The position numbers and the translations under genes are program-made. From Hyphomicrobiales bacterium (GTDB taxonomy: Bacteria > Pseudomonadota > Alphaproteobacteria > Rhizobiales > Rhizobiaceae), in assembly GCA_900469965.1 (NCBI GenBank), contig UBZP01000026.1:20152-84151 (forward strand): 64,000 nt of DNA, read 5' to 3'. Shown here one piece after another: positions 60,567-64,000 of this stretch; position 1 is the first letter of the stretch, and each line of letters starts with the position of its first letter. The notes beneath the pieces were generated by a model. It was given only the letters and a program-made list of their open reading frames with translations, had not been told where the DNA came from and ran no database searches.

Positions 60567-63407
60567 TCAGCCGGCCTCGACCACGCGGGCGAGCGCAATG
60601 CCGAGGCTCGACAACTGCTGGTCGAGTTCCGCCAGCCGCTCCCGCTCCGCCTCGACGACGTCCGGCTTGGCGTTGGCGACGAACTTCTCGTTGGCGAGCT
60701 TGCCGCGGATGCGCTCGGCCTCGCCGTTGGCCTTGGCGATCGCCTTCTCCAGCCTTGCGGCCTCGGCCGTGAGGTCGATCAGGGCGCCGAGCGGCAGGCA
60801 GGCCGTGGCCTCGCCGATCACGATCTGGGCCGCCCCCTTCGGCGCCTCATCGGCAAGAACGATCTCGCCCACGCGGGCCAGCCTGCGGATGGCCGGCTCG
60901 TGGCGCTCCAGCCGCGCCCGGGTCTGCGCGTTGGCACCGACCATGACGAGCGGGGCGACCGCCGCCGGCGGCACGTTCATCTCGGAGCGGACCGAGCGGA
61001 TGCCGGAGACGAGATCGACCAGCCAGTTGATCTCGTCCGCCGCGGCCTCGTCCGCATAGGCGGGCGACGGCCATTCGGCATGGCAGATGAGGCCCTGCCG
61101 CTCGACGCCCTCGCCGGCCGTGTGCGCCCAGAGCTCCTCGGTCATGAACGGCATGAACGGATGCAGGAGCTTGTAGGTCTCCTCCAGCACGTAGGCCGCG
61201 CAGGCCTGCGATTCGGCCTTGGCGCCCTCGTCCTCGCCGTTGAACACCGGCTTCAGCAGTTCCAGGTACCAGTCGCAGAACTGGTTCCAGACGAAGCGGT
61301 AGAGCGCGCCGGCCGCGTCGTTGAAGCGGTAGGTCTCGATCGCCTCGGTGACGTCGCGGGCGGTGCGGGCGAGCTCGGTCAGGATCCAGCGGTTGATCGT
61401 GAGCGATGCCGCCTCCGGCACGAACTGCGGATCGAGCTTGACGCCGTTCATCTCGGCGAAGCGCGTGGCGTTCCACAGCTTGGTGCCGAAGTTGCGGTAG
61501 CCGGCGACGCGGGCGGGGTCGAGCTTCACGTCGCGCCCCTGGGCGGCCATGATGGCCAGCGTGAAGCGCAGCGCGTCGGCGCCGTACTCGTCGATCAGGT
61601 CGAGCGGGTCGATGACGTTGCCCTTCGACTTCGACATCTTCTGCCCGTTCTTGTCGCGCACCAGCGCGTGGACATAGACGGTGTGGAACGGCTCGATCGG
61701 ATTGCCGAGGTCGTCCTTCATGAAGTGCAGGCCCATCATCATCATCCGGGCGACCCAGAAGAAGATGATGTCGAAGCCGGTGACGAGCACGTCGGTCTGG
61801 TAGTAGCGGTCGAGTTCCGGCGTCTCCTTCGGCCAGCCGAGCGTGGAGAACGGCCAGAGCGCGGACGAGAACCAGGTGTCGAGCACGTCCTCGTCGCGGG
61901 TCAGGATCTCGCCGGGCTCGAAGTTCTCCAGCTTCTCCTCCACCCAGGCCTTCCACGGGCCCTCATGCGAGATGTAGTGCTGAATGGCGGCGTGCAGCGC
62001 CTCCTCCTCGGTCTTCTCGACGAAGACCTGGCCGTCCGGACCGTACCAGGCGGGGATCTGGTGGCCCCACCACAGCTGGCGGGAGACGCACCAGGGCTGG
62101 ATGTTCTCCATCCACTCGAAATAGGTCTTTTCCCAGTTCTTCGGCACGAACTTGGTGCGACCCTCGCGCACCGAGGCGATCGCGGGCCGGGCCAGCGTCT
62201 TGGCGTCGACGTACCACTGCTCGGTCAGGCGCGGTTCGATCGGCACGCCGCCCCGGTCGCCGTGAGGAACGGTGTGCTTGTGCGGCTCGATCCGGTCGAC
62301 GAGGCCCGCCTCCTCGAGGATCTCGACGATGATCTTGCGCGCCTCGAAGCGGTCCTTGCCCTCGAGCCGGTCCCAGGCGCCGTGCAGTGCCGCGGGATGA
62401 TCGAGGCCTTCGAGGAAGTCCTCGTTGTCCTTCAGCGTCACCCGGCCCTCGACGGTCAGCACGTTGACGGCGCGCAGGCCCTGGCGCTTGCCGACCTCGA
62501 AGTCGTTGAAGTCGTGCGCCGGGGTCATCTTGACGGCGCCGGTGCCGGCGGTCGGGTCCGGATACTCGTCGGCGACGATCGGGATCTTGCGGCCGACGAT
62601 CGGCAGGATGACATGCTTGCCGACGATCGACTTGTAGCGCTCGTCGTCCGGGTGGACGGCCACGCCGGTGTCGCCCAGCATCGTCTCCGGCCGGGTGGTG
62701 GCGACGACCAGATAGTCGCGCGTCTCCCACTCGGTGGCCTTGCCGTCCTCGTCGAAGGCGACCGGATGCTCATAGGTGACGCCCGGCTCCAACGGATAGC
62801 GCAGGTGCCAGAGGTGGCCGCTGACCTCGACCTGCTCGACCTCCAGATCGGAGATCGCCGTCAAAAGCTTCGGATCCCAGTTGACGAGGCGCTTGTCCTT
62901 GTAGATGAGCCCTTCCTTGTAAAGACTTACGAAAACTTCGAGAACCGCCTCCGAGAGGCCCTCGTCCATGGTGAAGCGCTCGCGCGACCAGTCGGCCGAT
63001 GCGCCGAGGCGGCGCAACTGGTTGAAGATCAGGCCGCCGGATTCGGCCTTCCACTCCCAGACCTTCTCGACGAAGGCCTCGCGGCCCATCTCGCGACGGT
63101 GCTGCTGCCTCTCCATCAGCCGGCGCTCGACGACCATCTGGGTGGCGATGCCGGCATGGTCCATGCCCGGCTGCCAGAGCACGTCCTTGCCGCGCATGCG
63201 CTCGAAGCGGACCATGATGTCCTGCAGCGTGTTGTTCAGCGCGTGTCCCATATGCAGCGAGCCGGTCACGTTCGGCGGCGGGATCACGATCGAGAACGTC
63301 TCGGCCCCGGGTTTGGCGCCCGCACCGGCGCGGAAGGCGTCGGCCTCTTCCCAGACCTTGGCAATTCTCGGTTCTACGGCCGCGGAATCATAATTTTTTT
63401 CAAGCAT
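60567..63407 (-). CDS. valS: Valyl-tRNA synthetase
   Basis: A 946-residue class I synthetase. HIGH motif PPPNVTGSLHMGHALN, editing domain (TTRPETMLGDTGVAVHPDD), KMSKS motif QKMSKSKGNVIDPLD, and a C-terminal coiled coil (residues about 880-940) that binds tRNA. ATG 63407 (MLEKNYDSAAV) fits the family; longer in-frame starts to 63437 are possible. Confidence 0.96.
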   Translation of the reverse strand: MLEKNYDSAAVEPRIAKVWEEADAFRAGAGAKPGAETFSIVIPPPNVTGSLHMGHALNNTLQDIMVRFERMRGKDVLWQPGMDHAGIATQMVVERRLMERQQHRREMGREAFVEKVWEWKAESGGLIFNQLRRLGASADWSRERFTMDEGLSEAVLEVFVSLYKEGLIYKDKRLVNWDPKLLTAISDLEVEQVEVSGHLWHLRYPLEPGVTYEHPVAFDEDGKATEWETRDYLVVATTRPETMLGDTGVAVHPDDERYKSIVGKHVILPIVGRKIPIVADEYPDPTAGTGAVKMTPAHDFNDFEVGKRQGLRAVNVLTVEGRVTLKDNEDFLEGLDHPAALHGAWDRLEGKDRFEARKIIVEILEEAGLVDRIEPHKHTVPHGDRGGVPIEPRLTEQWYVDAKTLARPAIASVREGRTKFVPKNWEKTYFEWMENIQPWCVSRQLWWGHQIPAWYGPDGQVFVEKTEEEALHAAIQHYISHEGPWKAWVEEKLENFEPGEILTRDEDVLDTWFSSALWPFSTLGWPKETPELDRYYQTDVLVTGFDIIFFWVARMMMMGLHFMKDDLGNPIEPFHTVYVHALVRDKNGQKMSKSKGNVIDPLDLIDEYGADALRFTLAIMAAQGRDVKLDPARVAGYRNFGTKLWNATRFAEMNGVKLDPQFVPEAASLTINRWILTELARTARDVTEAIETYRFNDAAGALYRFVWNQFCDWYLELLKPVFNGEDEGAKAESQACAAYVLEETYKLLHPFMPFMTEELWAHTAGEGVERQGLICHAEWPSPAYADEAAADEINWLVDLVSGIRSVRSEMNVPPAAVAPLVMVGANAQTRARLERHEPAIRRLARVGEIVLADEAPKGAAQIVIGEATACLPLGALIDLTAEAARLEKAIAKANGEAERIRGKLANEKFVANAKPDVVEAERERLAELDQQLSSLGIALARVVEAG

Positions 63408-63487
63408 CTTACTGGCCATGCCCACTGTTTCAGTCACCGGGTTGTAAACCGGATGGCTAGTTTGGAGTCAACATCGACAAAAGAAAA

Positions 63488-63509
63488 GCCGCGCCCTGTG
63501 CGGCGCGGC
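63488..63509 (-). terminator. Terminator after popZ
   Basis: GCCGCGC / GCGCGGC stem with an 8-nt loop and an A-rich left flank, 27 bp beyond the popZ stop. Confidence 0.6.
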
Positions 63510-63535
63510 CCATCGCATCAGCAAAAACGGTCGAT

Positions 63536-64000
63536 TTAACGGCGCGGCCCGCGCGCCACGCGCTCGATCTCCTCGCGCACCAGGCGCTCGACCAGCGTCG
63601 GCAGGTTGTCGTCCAGCCATTCCTGCAGCATCGGCCGCAGCATGTCCTCGGCGATCTCGTCGAAGGACCGGCGCGGGCCGGCTTCGACCGCCTCGGCCAG
63701 CGCCCCGAAGGCGTCGGCCACCTTGGCGCCGATATCGGGCGACATCAGCTGGCCGCGCGAGGCGGTGGCCGCCAGCAACACCGGGTTCAAAGGCGGCTGC
63801 GGCGCAGGTTCTGCGACAGACAGCGGCTGCGGGGCCGGCTCGGGGGCGGCTTCGGCCGCGGCCGGCGCGACAGCGGCGGTCGACGCCTGGAACGGCTTTT
63901 CCGCGCGGGATACGTCCGGCTCGGGTGCCGGGCGTATCCCGCGCGGAAAAGCCGTTCCAGGCGTCGACCGCCGCTGTCGCGCCGGCCGCGGCCGAAGCCG
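63536..64000 (-). CDS. popZ: PopZ/DUF2497 polar-organising protein, partial
   Basis: The C-terminal part of a PopZ homologue. The conserved DUF2497 end is DIGAKVADAFGALAEAVEAG and LRPMLQEWLDDNLPTLVERL, then VREEIERVARGPRR. Upstream is the usual acidic, Pro/Ala-rich segment (AAPEPAPQPLSVAEPAPQPP). PopZ forms polar condensates that anchor chromosome origins. The gene runs off the window. Beyond about 63923 the frame stays open, but its composition flips to Arg/Pro-rich because it reads the complementary arm of a perfect inverted repeat, so that part is doubtful. Confidence 0.8.
   Translation of the reverse strand, partial: RLRPRPARQRRSTPGTAFPRGIRPAPEPDVSRAEKPFQASTAAVAPAAAEAAPEPAPQPLSVAEPAPQPPLNPVLLAATASRGQLMSPDIGAKVADAFGALAEAVEAGPRRSFDEIAEDMLRPMLQEWLDDNLPTLVERLVREEIERVARGPRR
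63847..64000. repeat. Perfect 68-bp inverted repeat ending at the window edge
   Basis: 63847-63914 is the exact reverse complement of 63933-64000; a further 5 bp pair inside after one mismatch, leaving a 6-nt loop (63921-63926). It lies in the popZ coding frame and ends exactly at the last base supplied. Confidence 0.95.

Noticed and set aside
60900..63539. A long plus-strand frame opposite valS
   Set aside because: The minus strand is unmistakably valyl-tRNA synthetase; the antisense frame has no recognisable feature.

Overview
The window reads as alphaproteobacterial chromosome, almost certainly Rhizobiaceae. It carries ExoR, PopZ/DUF2497, two DUF1127 proteins, a GcrA-like regulator, a full CtrA-type box, two tandem alpha-r14-type small RNAs downstream of tig, and a tatABC-serS-surE-pcm-LysM/M23 block of rhizobial type. 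The core (about 22.4-64 kb) is GC-rich and ordinary in content; the genus cannot be decided from this stretch alone.

Positions 1-22.35 kb are foreign: an integrated element (prophage-like or integrative element) whose right end splits dusA after 21 codons. From left to right it holds an unknown protein, an iteron-like candidate replication origin, a D5/P4-family helicase, a zinc-ribbon/Toprim primase, hicAB, three tandem DUF982 genes, a long translationally coupled leftward early operon (DUF4031, HTH proteins, a 41-residue zinc protein, GcrA-like, CII-like, Cro-like), a divergent S24 CI-type repressor with repeated TAAGCnnnGCTTA operators, and a rightward operon ending in a PrtN-like activator. 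No integrase, terminase or structural gene is visible, so the element continues to the left or is defective.

Between PrtN and the dusA junction sit two lower-GC cargo blocks. Block 1 (12.57-19.89 kb) is a divergent pair of coupled operons. Leftward: an N6-adenine methyltransferase and a Vsr-type nuclease. Rightward: a protein with two GHKL ATPase domains (MORC/HSP90-like at the N terminus, histidine-kinase-like at the C terminus), a response regulator with a complete phospho-acceptor pocket, an unknown His-rich protein and a C5-cytosine methyltransferase. It looks like a signal-transducing restriction or defence system and is the best candidate for an undescribed system. Block 2 (20.06-22.34 kb) is a nucleotidyltransferase/TIM-barrel pair lying between two copies of the dusA attachment-like sequence.

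The core runs: gamma carbonic anhydrase; zur-znuBC / znuA zinc uptake with two Zur boxes; tig; tRNA-Leu(UAG); two alpha-r14 RNAs; two DUF1127 genes; trmFO; phytoene-synthase-like; Mth938-like; secDF; yajC; DUF815 ATPase; LysM/degenerate LytM lipoprotein; pcm-surE-serS-tatCBA; an orphan iron-type ABC ATPase; scpBA; nagZ; a 1204-residue SPOR protein; argS; dgt; erpA; xthA; exoR; an OmpP1/FadL porin; valS; and popZ. The last 154 bases are a perfect 68-bp inverted repeat ending exactly at the window edge, which may be a sequence-end artefact.
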